In this document: positions 9,575 through 17,517 of the stretch, in pieces
Layout: each line of letters opens with the position of its first letter
Numbering within the stretch: position 1 is the stretch's first letter
NCBI GenBank assembly: GCA_902774995.1
Contig: CACYKR010000002.1
Span: forward strand, 1-50,904
Origin: an uncultured Bacteroidales bacterium
GTDB lineage: Bacteria > Bacteroidota > Bacteroidia > Bacteroidales > Paludibacteraceae
Direction: 5' to 3'
DNA: 50,904 nucleotides
Notes under the pieces: model-generated
Database searches by the model: none
Seen by the model: the letters and a program-made list of their open reading frames with translations, nothing else
Told to the model about the DNA's origin: nothing
Translations under genes and position numbers: made by a program

Positions 9575-9629
9575 TTACGCGCTAATATCGCGCTAATAAC
9601 GCGCTAATCACGCGCTTATCACGCGCTTT
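9575..9629. repeat. Tandem array of five 11-bp units
   Basis: Five consecutive 11-base units, each centred on CGCGCTWA (TTACGCGCTAA, TATCGCGCTAA, TAACGCGCTAA, TCACGCGCTTA, TCACGCGCTTT). The period is close to one helical turn, so each unit presents the same DNA face. A related array lies at 33562-33600 in the opposite orientation. Confidence 0.8.
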
Positions 9630-9642
9630 TTGGTCGGTAAAA

Positions 9643-9712
9643 GGGAGGGACACCCCCCAACCCCCTCTCAGAGGGGGAGGGGATAGGAGGACAAGGGGAG
9701 GAGAATAGGAGG
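9643..9712. repeat. GC-rich REP-like palindrome
   Basis: The core CCCCCTCT-C-AGAGGGGG (9661-9677) is a perfect inverted repeat, preceded by AGGGAGGGACACCCCCC and followed by purine-rich GGGGA stretches. It belongs to the CCCTCCCC-type intergenic palindromes common in Bacteroidota; relatives lie at 30227-30260 and 30310-30342. Confidence 0.65.
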
Positions 9713-9829
9713 AAAGCAGGTCGTGCTTTAGGGCACGATGCAATAAAGAGAGCCGACGGAAAGACACGCGACGGTCAGGACGCGGGGGAACGGCGGGCCG
9801 AGGTAGGTCAGACGGAGGGGCGAGGGAGG

Positions 9830-10759
9830 TCAGAACACGAAGGCGAGGCCGAGGGTGTTGACACCGGCGTTGAGACGCAATTCAAGGGGTTGGTATTGCG
9901 AGGTGCAGGAGGTGTTGAACGTGTTGATTGACTTACGTTTATTGATGAAACCGAAAGACCAGAGCGTGACACCCGCTGCGGCGGAGATGGTACCTACCGA
10001 GACGAGTGCGGCTCCGGCGGTGTGTACCTTGGATTTGGAGGATGAGAGCATTGGTGCTCCGACGCCGATGAGTACAACTCCGAGTCCGAAAGAACCGTAT
10101 CCGAAATACTGCATCAGCTTACCGGAGTGGTATTGCTTGTAGGCGGGCGTGCAGTTACGGAGGAGGAATTTCTCGTATTCCTTTCCGTTCATTTTGGCTC
10201 CGTCATAGACATAGTTGAGCAGACCGACGCGTGTGAGCAGTTCTTTGTGGCGTGCGGAGGGGTCTTCGGCGGCGATACGTTTGCCGTGGCGTTTCTTGTC
10301 AAGGAGCGTACTGGCGAGTGCGTCACAGCCCCGTTGCATCTCTTCGGAAGAGAGTCCCATCACGGCATTGTCGCTCATCTCGACTTTGGCGGTCTCTACA
10401 TCGACGAGTTTGACCGCGAGAACCAGCATTCTGTCGGGCGTTTTCGCCGCCTCGGAGATGAGAATGAACGAGGCACCGGTGATTTCTCCCAAGGCTTTGA
10501 TTTCCTTTTGGTTAACAAATCCCGAGCGCTGGAAATTATGCTCCTCCATGATTGCATCCAGGGAGGTGCGGTCGAAGGCTTCGTAGCCGGGGGTGTTGGC
10601 CACGGCTTTCGCCAGGGATGAACGGAGCATCAGTTTCTGACCATGATCCAGGACATTCTCCGTGTCCTCGATTTCCAGAATAGCGACTTTCTTTGTTTCC
10701 GCAGCGAAGAGGAGTGCCGAAGAGGCAATGAGCAGCGCGAAGAGTAAAGTTTTTTTCAT
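9830..10759 (-). CDS. CsgG/LpoB-like periplasmic protein with two C-terminal membrane segments
   Basis: A 309-residue exported protein. After the signal peptide (MKKTLLFALLIASSALLFAA), residues 24-165 have the CsgG/penicillin-binding-protein-activator fold pattern: VAILEIEDTENVL, a helix with LRSSLAKAVANTPGYEAFDR, then GEITGASFILISEAAK and LVLAVKLVDVETAKVEMSDN. Two glycine-rich hydrophobic segments follow (GSFGLGVVLIGVGAPML and ALVSVGTISAAAGVTLWSFG), so the C-terminus is probably membrane-embedded. The domain is known from curli export and from activators of peptidoglycan synthases, but nothing here indicates a curli system, so the specific role is unknown. The ATG at 10759 is chosen for the signal peptide and because its promoter is at 10820-10851. 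Confidence 0.7.
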   Translation of the reverse strand: MKKTLLFALLIASSALLFAAETKKVAILEIEDTENVLDHGQKLMLRSSLAKAVANTPGYEAFDRTSLDAIMEEHNFQRSGFVNQKEIKALGEITGASFILISEAAKTPDRMLVLAVKLVDVETAKVEMSDNAVMGLSSEEMQRGCDALASTLLDKKRHGKRIAAEDPSARHKELLTRVGLLNYVYDGAKMNGKEYEKFLLRNCTPAYKQYHSGKLMQYFGYGSFGLGVVLIGVGAPMLSSSKSKVHTAGAALVSVGTISAAAGVTLWSFGFINKRKSINTFNTSCTSQYQPLELRLNAGVNTLGLAFVF

Positions 10760-10819
10760 AAAGTATTTGAGTTTTATAGTTGTATGCCGTTTTTTCGTGT
10801 ATTTTCCCAAAAGTCGGCG

Positions 10820-10851
10820 CAAAGGTACGCATTTTTTTCCGAATATGCAAA
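10820..10851 (-). promoter_or_regulatory. Promoter of the CsgG-like gene
   Basis: Minus strand: TTGCATATTC (from 10850), 19 bases after TTGC, then TACCTTTG (10827-10820). Leader to the ATG about 54 bases. It is back to back with the GH3 promoter, less than 50 bases away. Confidence 0.75.
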
Positions 10852-10897
10852 TAAAATTGACAAAAAAGCGAAAAATCGCAAAAAAATGCGCGCGCGC

Positions 10898-10928
10898 TTG
10901 CACATATAAATTATTTGTTGTATCTTTG
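10898..10928 (+). promoter_or_regulatory. Promoter of the GH3-HAD-PlsC-EamA gene run
   Basis: TTGC at 10898-10901, 19 bases, TATCTTTG at 10921-10928. Expected initiation near 10935, so the transcript leader begins with the heptamer repeats at 10939-10973. Confidence 0.75.
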
Positions 10929-10938
10929 CGGAGAAAAT

Positions 10939-10973
10939 TGAAAGTCGAAAGTCGAAAGCTGAAAGTTGAAAGA
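10939..10973 (+). repeat. Five heptamer tandem repeats in the GH3 leader
   Basis: Units TGAAAGT, CGAAAGT, CGAAAGC, TGAAAGT, TGAAAGA. They fill most of the leader between the expected transcript start and the GH3 start codon. A similar run overlaps the end of the HAD gene (13404-13424). Confidence 0.75.
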
Positions 10974-11010
10974 GCGGTCGGCATGTATGCCGACGGTTAA
11001 ACAAAGACAA

Positions 11011-12873
11011 ATGGCAGAGCGAAAAAAGACATATATGGATCAGGAGGGCAGGGCGTTGCCCTATCCCTGGCTGATCAATATCATGCTGATGATTGTCGGC
11101 GGGATGCAGACGATCCGTCTGCGTTTCTGGAGCCGCAAGCCGCGTCATGCAGCGGAGAAGACGCTTCGCGATATACTGACCATCTCCAAAGACACGGTGT
11201 ATGGAAAGGAACACCATTTCGACCGGATACTGAGTGCCACGACGGCGGAGGACCTGTTCCGTCTGTACCGGTTGTACGTGCCGGTGAACAACAGTTTCGA
11301 GACGCTGCGCCCGTATGTGGAGCGTCACAAGAACGGCGAGGAAGACGTGCTTTTCCCCGGCAAGCCGGACATGTACGCGACGACGTCGGGCACGACGAGC
11401 GAGCCGAAATGGATCCCGATGACGCACAAATACCTGAAGGACGTCTATGGGAAGATGAGCCATATATGGACATGGAATTTCGTGAAACACCGGAGCCGGA
11501 TTTTCGGCGGGCATATCTTCACCACAGTAGGCAAGGAATGTGAGGGTTACGCCCCTGACGGAACGCTGTACGGGTCCGTGAGCGGCGTGCTGGTACGCGA
11601 CATCCCGCCAATCATCAAGAAACACTACACGGCACCGGCGGCGGTGATGTCCATCCCGGATTACGCGGCGCGGAACTACACGCTGATGCGTCTGGCGTTG
11701 CAGCACCGCGACGTGACGCTGTGGGCAACGGCGAACCCTTCGACCATCTTAGAGCTGCTGCGGGCGCTGAACGAGAACACGGAGGAGATGCTCAACGACA
11801 TCGAGAAAGGCACTATCTGCGACGATTTCGAGATACCTTTCGCCATCCGTGACGAGCTGGACGGATACCTGTTCCCCAACCCCGAACGGGCAGAGGAGTT
11901 ACGGAAGATTCTGGCGGAAAAGGGTCATCTGTACCCGAAGGACTTCTGGCCGTGGCTGCAATACCTGAGTACCTGGAAGTGTGGCAACACGAAAATCTAC
12001 ATGGACAAGTACATGGACCAGTTTGACTGGGACAAGACGTTCTATCAGGAGTTGGGATATATCGCCACGGAATGCCGTTTCGGCTTCGCGCTGGACGAGA
12101 CGAACGAGAGCGTGCTTTTTCCGCAGTTCCATTATTACGAGTTTGTGGAGGAGAGCGAGTTGGAGAGCCCGCGCAAGCATTTCCTGCAGATAGACGAACT
12201 GGAGGTAGGGAAGCGTTACTGCGCGTACGTGACGACCTATTCGGGTCTGTACCGGTACAACATGAACGACCTGGTGGAAGTAGGAGGCAAATACTACGCG
12301 ACGCCGACGGTCCACATGGTAAGCAAGGTGAACGGCATTGTGTCGATGACCGGCGAGAAACTGTACGAGCCGCAGTTCATGAACGCTGTTCACCAGGCGG
12401 AGGAAGAGACCGGCGTGAAGACGAAGTTCTTTGTGGGTTTTGCGGACGTAGAGGAGTCGAAATACCATTTCTACTACGAGTTCGAAGACGAGAAGATGAG
12501 TCAGGCAGCGGCGGAAGCGTTCACGAAAGTGGTGGACGCGAAACTGCAGCAGATCAATGTGGAGTACGAGAGCAAGAGGCAGTCGTTCCGTCTGCATGAC
12601 CCGGAGACGCATATATTACTGTCCAACGCGTATGCGCGATTCAAGGCGGCGTGCCTGAAAGACGGCTTCCGCGACGGCCAGTTCAAATTCAACCTGCTGA
12701 TGCAGGACGAGAAACGCCGCACGAAGTTCAACCTCCTCCAACGGCTGGAGACCGGTTTCGAGCGTTTCAGCGATACCATAATCGAACGAGCAGACAAGAT
12801 AGATGAGAGACGTAAAGAACGTGCCAAACGGCGTACGAACCGTCGTGTTCGATCTGGACGGGACGGTGTATGA
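11011..12873 (+). CDS. GH3-family acyl-acid-amido synthetase-like protein
   Basis: A 620-residue cytosolic protein of the GH3 branch of the ANL adenylating superfamily. In plants these enzymes join amino acids to carboxylic acids through an acyl-adenylate; bacterial substrates are unknown. Visible motifs are the ATP-binding TSGTTSEPKWIPMT (about residue 130), GYIATECRFGFALDE in the middle, and GLYRYNMNDLVEVGG with SMTGEKLYEPQF near two thirds. The protein is longer than many Bacteroidota GH3 proteins and ends in a very basic tail (KIDERRKERAKRRTNRR). The ATG at 11011 sits after an A-rich stretch; an in-frame ATG at 10987 is possible. The last 71 bases overlap the HAD gene in another frame. 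It heads a same-strand run that continues to the steroid-reductase operon. Confidence 0.85.
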   Translation: MAERKKTYMDQEGRALPYPWLINIMLMIVGGMQTIRLRFWSRKPRHAAEKTLRDILTISKDTVYGKEHHFDRILSATTAEDLFRLYRLYVPVNNSFETLRPYVERHKNGEEDVLFPGKPDMYATTSGTTSEPKWIPMTHKYLKDVYGKMSHIWTWNFVKHRSRIFGGHIFTTVGKECEGYAPDGTLYGSVSGVLVRDIPPIIKKHYTAPAAVMSIPDYAARNYTLMRLALQHRDVTLWATANPSTILELLRALNENTEEMLNDIEKGTICDDFEIPFAIRDELDGYLFPNPERAEELRKILAEKGHLYPKDFWPWLQYLSTWKCGNTKIYMDKYMDQFDWDKTFYQELGYIATECRFGFALDETNESVLFPQFHYYEFVEESELESPRKHFLQIDELEVGKRYCAYVTTYSGLYRYNMNDLVEVGGKYYATPTVHMVSKVNGIVSMTGEKLYEPQFMNAVHQAEEETGVKTKFFVGFADVEESKYHFYYEFEDEKMSQAAAEAFTKVVDAKLQQINVEYESKRQSFRLHDPETHILLSNAYARFKAACLKDGFRDGQFKFNLLMQDEKRRTKFNLLQRLETGFERFSDTIIERADKIDERRKERAKRRTNRRVRSGRDGV

Positions 12874-13420
12874 CAAACGCGGTTTGGCGGGCCGGATGGT
12901 AGGCAAACTATGGTGGTGCCTGCCGTTGTTAGCCGCCGAACGTCTGGCGCGGCGTAACATGCACTATGTGCAGTTTGCGGACGAGGAGGAGTTCTTCGGC
13001 TATTTTTTTGCGACGATGTCCCGCGGTCACTGGTGGGGCGCAGGCATCGCGGCGGAGTGGTACCGTCATGTGTATATCCCCACAATGGTGCGGCTGATAG
13101 GCAAGTACCAGAAGACACGTCCGGAGGTGCTGGCTCTGATGGCTGAATGCCGCGAGCGGGGGATACGGATGGCCGTCTATTCGGACTACGGCGCGGTAGC
13201 GGAGAAGTTAGAGGTGTTAGGCATCGATCCGGGGCAGTTTGAGTTGCTGGTGTCCGCTCCGGAGTTAGGTGCGCTCAAGCCCTGCGAGCCGTGCGTAAGA
13301 CGAGTGATGGAGATGCTGGGGGCGGAAGGCGAGAGCACGCTTTTCGTAGGCGACCGTGAGGACAAGGACGGAGCAAGCGCCCGGGCTGTGGGAGCGAAGT
13401 TTTGGAAAGTTGAAAGTTGA
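12803..13420 (+). CDS. HAD-family phosphatase
   Basis: A 205-residue cytosolic haloacid-dehalogenase-like hydrolase. Motif I is VFDLDGTVYDK (nucleophile Asp followed by Asp two residues on), motif II VYSDYG, motif III Lys in ALKPCEP, motif IV VGDREDKDGASA. Between motifs I and II lies an aromatic-rich insert with a likely amphipathic or membrane-associated segment (LWWCLPLLAAERLARRNMHY), suggesting a lipid-linked substrate; this is inference. The proposed ATG lies 71 bases inside the GH3 gene; a GTG at about 12821 would shorten the overlap. With a neighbouring acyltransferase it may act in lipid metabolism. It ends in heptamer repeats that supply its last codons. Confidence 0.8.
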   Translation: MRDVKNVPNGVRTVVFDLDGTVYDKRGLAGRMVGKLWWCLPLLAAERLARRNMHYVQFADEEEFFGYFFATMSRGHWWGAGIAAEWYRHVYIPTMVRLIGKYQKTRPEVLALMAECRERGIRMAVYSDYGAVAEKLEVLGIDPGQFELLVSAPELGALKPCEPCVRRVMEMLGAEGESTLFVGDREDKDGASARAVGAKFWKVES

Positions 13421-13485
13421 GAGTTCTTATCTCGGCAAGGCCTCGAACGATCGGCTGAAGCCGTATGGATAGTTGAAAGGCGAGA

Positions 13486-14337
13486 ATGAACAAACGATAT
13501 ATAGATTTAGAAGTGACGGAGGGGACGTATGTGCCTCCGGTGAGGCTGGATTATCCGGAGGAGAATCCGTATGAGGGGATGTACAAACCCGTCTATGACC
13601 GTCCTTATCCGGCGATAGATGCGAGTTATCCGTACGTAGATGACAGTTGGCAGAACAGGCTGCGTATTTGGTTCGGATACCATGTGGTTCTGCAGATTCT
13701 GAAGGTATTCGTGCTGTATGTCAAATACGGGTTGCGGTACAAGGGGCGCGGTTATCTGAAACAATACAAGGCGGCGCTGAAGGGCGGTGCTATCACGGTA
13801 TCCAACCACTGCTACCGTCACGACTGCGCGTCCGTGCTCTCTGCTATCGGTGCGAGCCACCGGACACGTATCCCGATGTTCGCTCCGAACTTCCGGACGA
13901 AGGACCAGTTTTACCTCCGTATCATCGGCGGTATTCCCATTCCTCCTGTGGAGGAGGGGTTGAGCGCCATGAAGGCGTTCAACGGCGCTTTCGACGAGTT
14001 CCACAAGAGAGGTTATTGGTTTCATATCTTCCCCGAGGCGAAGCGTTGGGACTGGTACAAGCCGCTTCGTCCGTTCCAGAAAGGGGCGTTCACGATGGCC
14101 TACAAATACGGAATGCCGATTGTGCCCTGTGCGGTGACCTACCGGCCGCGGACAGGTGTTTACAAGCTGTTCGGGAAAGCCGATGAGCCGCTGATTACCG
14201 TAGTCATCGGCGAACCGATTATGCCGGACACTACGGCTCCCAGAGCGGTAGAGACCATGCGATTGTTGGACGTTACCCATCAGAAAATATGTCAGTTAGC
14301 GGGAATAAAGAAAAATACGTGGCCTAGCTCGCTCTAA
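13486..14337 (+). CDS. PlsC-like lysophospholipid acyltransferase
   Basis: A 283-residue protein of the glycerolipid acyltransferase family. It has one hydrophobic segment near residues 65-80 (GYHVVLQILKVFVLYVKYGL), the catalytic NHxxxxD motif as SNHCYRHDCAS, a GGIPIPPV block II and the third block as FPEAKRWDWYK in place of the usual FPEGTR. A PIVPCAVTYRPR strand closes the core. The members of this family transfer acyl groups to lysophosphatidate or ornithine lipids; the substrate cannot be told from sequence. It follows the HAD gene by 65 bases. Confidence 0.82.
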   Translation: MNKRYIDLEVTEGTYVPPVRLDYPEENPYEGMYKPVYDRPYPAIDASYPYVDDSWQNRLRIWFGYHVVLQILKVFVLYVKYGLRYKGRGYLKQYKAALKGGAITVSNHCYRHDCASVLSAIGASHRTRIPMFAPNFRTKDQFYLRIIGGIPIPPVEEGLSAMKAFNGAFDEFHKRGYWFHIFPEAKRWDWYKPLRPFQKGAFTMAYKYGMPIVPCAVTYRPRTGVYKLFGKADEPLITVVIGEPIMPDTTAPRAVETMRLLDVTHQKICQLAGIKKNTWPSSL

Positions 14338-14373
14338 TTGCAAAACTGCGTTTTACATCCCGAGGAATTTGCA

Positions 14374-15315
14374 ATGAAAAAAACGATATTGCCCATAATA
14401 GCCCTGTTGGTGTCGATGGTGATTTGGTCCATCAGCGGGATTGCCATCAAACAGGCGATGGAGGTGCTGCCTCCGCTGACGCTGATTATCTTCCGGTTCA
14501 CGCCGTCGGTGCTACTGATGCTGATTGTCGGACTGGTATGGCGCAAGAGCGACCTGGTAGGCCTGCAGAAGTTCGACCGGAAGGATTTGCCGTTGTTTCT
14601 GACAGCGGGTTTCTGCCAGCCGTTTCTGTACTATCTGCTTGAGACGTTCAGTTACCAGGCTCTCGACAGTCCTACTATCGCGGAGGCGCTTCTGTCCACG
14701 GGTCCGCTGATGGCACCTCTGTTCGCCATGGTGCTTCTGCACGAAAGAGTGACAAGGAACAATATCTTAGGTATCCTGATTTCCACGGGCGGTATGCTTC
14801 TGCTTATCTTGGCCGGCAGCAAGGAGTTCTCCATCGGCAATTACTGGGGTATTCCTCTGGCTTTCGTTGCCGTCTCAGCGGCTACGGTGGATTCCGTGGT
14901 GATGAAGAAACTCCCCGCCCGGTACAGTCCCTTGAGTATTATCTTTTATGCGCAGATTATCAGTCTGTTATTCTTCTATCCTCTATGGTTTTGGAAGGAA
15001 GGTCCTGCGGTGCTTAACACCATTGAGTGGGGGCAGTTGGCGGATATACATTCGACGGTTTCCATGGCGGTGATATGCGTGCGGTATCTGACGATTTTCT
15101 CAAGCGTAATAGCATTTATATTGTTCTGCTATGCGCTGCGGAAGATAGGCGTGACACAGGCGAATGCGTTCAATAATATCCGTCCGGCATTCACGGCCTT
15201 GTGGATGTTCCTGTTCTTCGGGGAAATACTGCCGTTGGGCAAATGGGCAGGTATGATTTTAGTCATTTTCGGCCTGTTTGTGTGTCAAAAACAAGAAAAA
15301 AAGCACAAAGTTTAA
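14374..15315 (+). CDS. EamA-family (DMT superfamily) membrane transporter
   Basis: A 313-residue inner-membrane protein with about ten hydrophobic segments in two EamA repeats, for example PIIALLVSMVIWSISGIAIK at the start and NIRPAFTALWMFLFFGEILP near the end. The family exports small metabolites such as amino acids or nucleotides; no substrate is evident. The ATG at 14374 has GAGGA 7 bases ahead and is preferred over an upstream in-frame ATG at 14338 that directly abuts the PlsC stop. The gene is last before the steroid-reductase promoter, which starts only 7 bases after its stop codon. Confidence 0.88.
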   Translation: MKKTILPIIALLVSMVIWSISGIAIKQAMEVLPPLTLIIFRFTPSVLLMLIVGLVWRKSDLVGLQKFDRKDLPLFLTAGFCQPFLYYLLETFSYQALDSPTIAEALLSTGPLMAPLFAMVLLHERVTRNNILGILISTGGMLLLILAGSKEFSIGNYWGIPLAFVAVSAATVDSVVMKKLPARYSPLSIIFYAQIISLLFFYPLWFWKEGPAVLNTIEWGQLADIHSTVSMAVICVRYLTIFSSVIAFILFCYALRKIGVTQANAFNNIRPAFTALWMFLFFGEILPLGKWAGMILVIFGLFVCQKQEKKHKV

Positions 15316-15321
15316 GAAATA

Positions 15322-15353
15322 TTTGCATATACGAAATAAATTTCGTACATTTG
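15322..15353 (+). promoter_or_regulatory. Promoter of the steroid-reductase operon
   Basis: TTTGC at 15322-15326, 19 bases after TTGC, and TACATTTG at 15346-15353, predicting initiation near 15360 and a 25-base leader. Most of the spacer is a perfect palindrome (next entry), a feature not seen in the other promoters of this window. Confidence 0.8.
15330..15347. promoter_or_regulatory. Candidate operator in the steroid-reductase promoter
   Basis: TACGAAAT-AA-ATTTCGTA, 8-base perfect arms with a 2-base spacer, lying between the -33 and -7 elements and overlapping the first two bases of the -7 box. A dimeric regulator bound here would block polymerase. Inferred from position and symmetry; no regulator gene is adjacent. 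Confidence 0.55.
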
Positions 15354-15384
15354 CAGACTTTTTGAACAATAACAAGCAATCGAT

Positions 15385-16200
15385 ATGGATTTTTTGAATA
15401 CCTCTTTTGGCGACCTGCTGTTTATCATGTTTCTGGTAGGTTTCGTTGTGTTTGTTTCCCTGTATTTCGTGGATGCCGGCTACGGCAAGATGCGTACCGA
15501 GAAATGGGGTCCGAGTATGAACAACAAAGCAGGGTGGCTTCTGATGGAATGCCCGGTTTTCTTTGTCGTCTGGTACGAATATTTCAAGGCGATTGGCAGT
15601 CCTGATCCGGTGGTGTCGGAGGCGGTGAAGAACGCGCCGTACTGGCTGTTTTTCCTGTTTTTCGAGTTCCATTATTTTCAAAGGTCGTTTATCTTCCCGT
15701 TCCTGCTGAAAGGCAAGAGCAAGATGCCTTTCGCCATCATGATTCTATCGGTGGTGTGGAACCTGATCAACGGTTATATACAGGGCTTCTTCCTGTTCCA
15801 TATCGCTCCGAAGGACCCGTATTATGCGCAGCTTTATACCTCGTCATGGCTGACCGATCCCCGTTTTATCATCGGAACGGTGATTTTCTTCACGGGATGG
15901 GTGATCAACATGCACTCCGACTACGTGATCCGGCATCTGCGCAAGCCTGGTGACACGAACCATTACCTGCCTAAAAAAGGTCTGTACAAATACGTGACGA
16001 GTGCCAATTATTTAGGCGAAATCACGGAATGGCTGGGCTTTGCGATCCTGACCTGGTCGTTAGCGGGATTGCTGTTCTTCTGGTTCAGCTGCTGCAACCT
16101 CATCCCGCGGAGCCACGCCATTTACAAGAAATACGAGGAAGAATTCCCCGACGAGTTCGACCGCAAGAAACTGAAACGCATTATACCGTTTATTTATTAG
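15385..16200 (+). CDS. 3-oxo-5-alpha-steroid 4-dehydrogenase (steroid 5-alpha-reductase) homologue
   Basis: A 271-residue polytopic membrane protein that, by family, reduces the delta4 double bond of 3-oxo steroids with NADPH to the 5-alpha product. The C-terminal half has the family signature in order: HSDYVIRHLRKPGD, YLPKKGLYKYVTSANYLGE, ITEWLGFAILTW, then NLIPRSHAIYKKYEEEFPDE and a final KRIIPFIY. Glu in LGE-ITEW and the HAIYKKY segment match NADPH-binding residues of the eukaryotic enzymes. Homologues in gut Bacteroidales act on bile-acid intermediates. It is first in a three-gene operon with its own promoter and candidate operator. An alternative substrate such as another enone is possible, but the two following genes fit steroid chemistry. 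Confidence 0.85.
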   Translation: MDFLNTSFGDLLFIMFLVGFVVFVSLYFVDAGYGKMRTEKWGPSMNNKAGWLLMECPVFFVVWYEYFKAIGSPDPVVSEAVKNAPYWLFFLFFEFHYFQRSFIFPFLLKGKSKMPFAIMILSVVWNLINGYIQGFFLFHIAPKDPYYAQLYTSSWLTDPRFIIGTVIFFTGWVINMHSDYVIRHLRKPGDTNHYLPKKGLYKYVTSANYLGEITEWLGFAILTWSLAGLLFFWFSCCNLIPRSHAIYKKYEEEFPDEFDRKKLKRIIPFIY

Positions 16201-16229
16201 ACCGCTTCGCTCAAAGTAGAAAGAGTTAT

Positions 16230-17516
16230 ATGAAAGAGAATAAGCTTTTCAGCCCATACCAGTTGGGACCGGTGACGCTGCGCAACCGAATCGTGCGCAG
16301 CGCCGCTTTTGAGAATATGGCCCGGGGCAACGCTCCGACGCAAGAGTTACAGGATTATCATGTGAGTGTGGCGCGCGGGGGCGTAGGCATGACGACCGTA
16401 GCGTACTGCGCCGTGGATCTGAGCGGTGTGTCGTTTGACGGGCAGTTATACGTCCGTCCGGAGATTATCCCTGCGATGAAACGCATGACCGACGCCATCC
16501 ATGCCGAGGGTGCCAAGGCGAGCATCCAGTTGGGGCATTGCGGCAACATGACCCATTTTTATACCTGCCACTGCATGCCGGTGAGTGCCGACACATGGTT
16601 CAACCTCTACAGTCCTACTATCCACCGTCGGCTGAAAGTGGCGGAGATCAAAGGGCTGGTGAAGAAGTTCGGCGAGGCAGTCGATTGGGCCCGAGCGTGC
16701 GGTTTCGACTGCGTGGAGATCCATGCCGGTCATGCGTATCTCATCTCGCAGTTTATCAGCCCCCGCACCAACCACCGGCGTGACGAATACGGCGGGTGTT
16801 TTGAGAACCGCGTGCGGTTCATGAACGAGGTGCTGGACGAGGTGATGGCCCATGCGGGGAAGGACATGGCAGTTGTGGTGAAGACGAACATGTGGGACGA
16901 CTGCTGGCACGGCTCGGATATCGAAGAGGGTATCCGTATAGCCAAGGAGATCGCCAAACACAAGGTACACGGTATCGTGCTTTCGGGCGGTACAGTGAGC
17001 CGTTCGCCGATGACGATTCTCGGCGGCGCCATGCCGTACAAGACGCTGGCGCATTACATGAGTATGAAATCGTTCTGGTGGCTCAAGGCGGCATTGAATT
17101 TCCCCGGCGTAGCACCAATTATGATGCCGACCCAGCCGTTCAAGGAACTGTATTTCATGGATAAGGCGAAGCGTTTCCAGCAGGAGATCAAAGATGTGCC
17201 GCTGATTTATGTGGGCGGCGTGCAGAGCGGCGACAACTGCCAGCAGATTATGGACGAGGGTTTTGAGTTGTTCCAGATAGCGCACGTGCTGATCAAGGAT
17301 CCGGATTTCGTGAAACATGTCCAGGAGGATCCGCATTACCACGCCGGCTGCGGGCGGTCTAACTACTGCGTAGGGCGCATGTACACGCTCAATATGAAAT
17401 GCCACGAGTGCGTAGAGCGCGAGGGTGAGCCGATACCGAACCGGTTGAAGAAAGAGATAGCCACGCTGGAGGCGAAAGCGCGGCAGTCCGTAGAACAACA
17501 GAGAGAAGGGAAGTGA
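16230..17516 (+). CDS. Old-Yellow-Enzyme-type flavin oxidoreductase (5-beta-reductase/BaiCD-like N-terminal domain)
   Basis: A 428-residue FMN TIM-barrel enzyme. Evidence includes LFSPYQLGPVTLRNRIVRSA at the start, SIQLGHCGNM, the CVEIHAGHAYLISQFISP catalytic region, then NHRRDEYGGCFENR and the phosphate-binding YVGGVQSGDNCQ. It lacks the C-terminal FAD/NAD(P) domain of full-length BaiCD/2,4-dienoyl-CoA reductases and stops after a Cys cluster (CGRSNYC, then KCHEC) that may be a remnant or variant iron-sulfur site. In gut Bacteroidales a flavin oxidoreductase of this type beside a 5-alpha-reductase reduces 3-oxo-delta4 bile acids to the 5-beta form. The start is 29 bases after the reductase stop; a longer frame from 16029 merely reads across that gene. 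Confidence 0.85.
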   Translation: MKENKLFSPYQLGPVTLRNRIVRSAAFENMARGNAPTQELQDYHVSVARGGVGMTTVAYCAVDLSGVSFDGQLYVRPEIIPAMKRMTDAIHAEGAKASIQLGHCGNMTHFYTCHCMPVSADTWFNLYSPTIHRRLKVAEIKGLVKKFGEAVDWARACGFDCVEIHAGHAYLISQFISPRTNHRRDEYGGCFENRVRFMNEVLDEVMAHAGKDMAVVVKTNMWDDCWHGSDIEEGIRIAKEIAKHKVHGIVLSGGTVSRSPMTILGGAMPYKTLAHYMSMKSFWWLKAALNFPGVAPIMMPTQPFKELYFMDKAKRFQQEIKDVPLIYVGGVQSGDNCQQIMDEGFELFQIAHVLIKDPDFVKHVQEDPHYHAGCGRSNYCVGRMYTLNMKCHECVEREGEPIPNRLKKEIATLEAKARQSVEQQREGK

Positions 17517-17517
17517 G

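Larger units (their letters stand above)
9450..9829. other. Gene-free interval between lptD promoter and CsgG-like gene
   Basis: No convincing coding frame. From left to right it holds an AT palindrome (9471-9495), a short inverted repeat GTTAC/GTAAC around 9543-9564, a five-unit 11-bp tandem array (9575-9629), and a GC-rich REP-like palindrome with purine-rich continuation (9643-9712). The remaining bases, about 9713-9829, are GC-rich and show nothing I can name. No clear terminator with a T-run follows the CsgG-like gene. Confidence 0.7.

Noticed and set aside
9582-9767. A 61-codon minus-strand frame in the gap after the CsgG-like gene
   Set aside because: It runs through the GC-rich palindrome and the 11-bp array; product is low complexity and has no start context.
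10774-11706. A 310-codon minus-strand frame opposite the GH3 gene
   Set aside because: Covers both divergent promoters and is antisense to conserved GH3 motifs.
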